Shown: positions 63,701 through 64,000 of the stretch, piece by piece
Layout: each line of letters starts with the position of its first letter
How positions within the stretch are numbered: position 1 is the stretch's first letter
Assembly (NCBI GenBank): GCA_015956445.1
Contig: WIUZ02000001.1
Span: 4,030,001 to 4,094,000 of the forward strand
Direction: 5' to 3'
DNA: 64,000 nt
Source: Thelephora terrestris
Taxonomy: Eukaryota > Basidiomycota > Agaricomycetes > Thelephorales > Thelephoraceae
Notes under the pieces: generated by a model
The model's input: only the letters and a program-made list of their open reading frames with translations
Databases searched by the model: none
What the model was told of the DNA's origin: nothing
Translations under genes and position numbers: made by a program

Positions 63701-64000
63701 TGTCGCGCTGTCAGCCCCAACGATTGTTGTTAACGAATGGCTGGACTGATTAGGCATTCGAGCGCCAAGAACCGCTCGAAACTCATCGGAGAAGGGTGAA
63801 CCATACGGCGTTGAAGCTGCTGAATTTGCTACTCGGAGATACATGCAACGGGACGTGGAGATCGAGATTGAGACTGTCGACAAGAGCGGAGGGTTCATTG
63901 GAACCCTGTGGCTAAATAAGAACGAGAATGCTGCCATTGCTCTTGTGCAGGAGGGGTTGGCGACGGTTCATTCGTATTCGGCGGATACGTTGTCGTGGGC
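60793..64000 (+). CDS. SND1: Tudor staphylococcal nuclease (SND1/TSN), partial at window end
   Basis: The start [19 protein letters not shown] is built from a 15-nt exon (60793..60807), a 10-nt micro-exon (60877..60886) and an exon from 61328. SNase-like domain 1 continues [74 protein letters not shown]. Domain 2 follows ([53 protein letters not shown]), then domain 3 ([60 protein letters not shown]) and the start of domain 4 ([50 protein letters not shown]). The Tudor domain lies beyond the window. The family acts in RNA metabolism and stress granules. Intron 2 is 441 nt, about eight times the local norm. Confidence 0.93.
60877..60886 (+). other. 10-nt micro-exon of SND1
   Basis: ATCGTGAAAT lies between a GTCAAG acceptor and a GTATGCG donor. 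It gives MSLKA-IVK-S and joins the exon beginning CCGCCAGCTCGGG in phase, matching the conserved start of fungal Tudor-SN proteins. Confidence 0.7.

Overview
The window is nuclear DNA from a basidiomycete fungus, most likely a mushroom-forming agaricomycete. Genes are split by many short introns (mostly about 40-70 bp, GT...AG, often with CTRAY-like branch sites). Several products belong to families expanded in Agaricomycetes: an HGDLKG-type TKL kinase, a NACHT/NB-ARC-TPR protein, a seven-helix membrane protein, a CYP63-like P450 and a secreted SLT-type lysozyme. I saw no retroelement, DNA transposon, rRNA or tRNA gene. All exon models were read by eye from splice signals and family conservation; several exon sums are exact multiples of three.

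Layout. 0.7-9.1 kb: a single-pass membrane protein, then three minus-strand metabolic genes: dihydroxy-acid dehydratase, a first PEX5 and ETF alpha. 9.4-19.0 kb: a PAK/Ste20 kinase, an FAD monooxygenase, an Apq12-like membrane protein and a fused allantoicase/ureidoglycolate lyase. 19.4-29.2 kb: an HSL-type hydrolase, a C2H2 factor with a 7-nt exon, a second PEX5, CDC26 and a PRA1-family protein. 29.2-32.0 kb is gene-poor. 32.0-39.8 kb: an ERT1/AcuK-type Zn2Cys6-PAS activator, the HemK/MTQ1 methyltransferase and protein phosphatase 5. 41.2-44.1 kb: an unusual kinase joining a Cla4-like PH module and a CRIB-like segment to a TKL kinase domain. 45.1-51.2 kb: secreted SLT lysozyme, a small unknown, a P450 and methylthioribose-1-phosphate isomerase. 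52.3-59.7 kb: an NLR-like NTPase with an altered Walker A, a basic coiled-coil unknown and a seven-helix membrane protein. 60.8 kb to the end: Tudor-SN (SND1), cut by the window edge.

Themes. Two PTS1 receptors (PEX5) lie within 22 kb, close to ETF alpha, an allantoin-degrading enzyme and a gluconeogenesis regulator, so this is a loosely peroxisome/carbon-nitrogen scavenging neighbourhood; whether that grouping means anything is inference. The strongest novelty candidate is the PH-CRIB-TKL kinase. Micro-exons of 7, 10 and 13 nt and two non-GT introns (GA-AG and GC-AG) would mislead automatic annotation.
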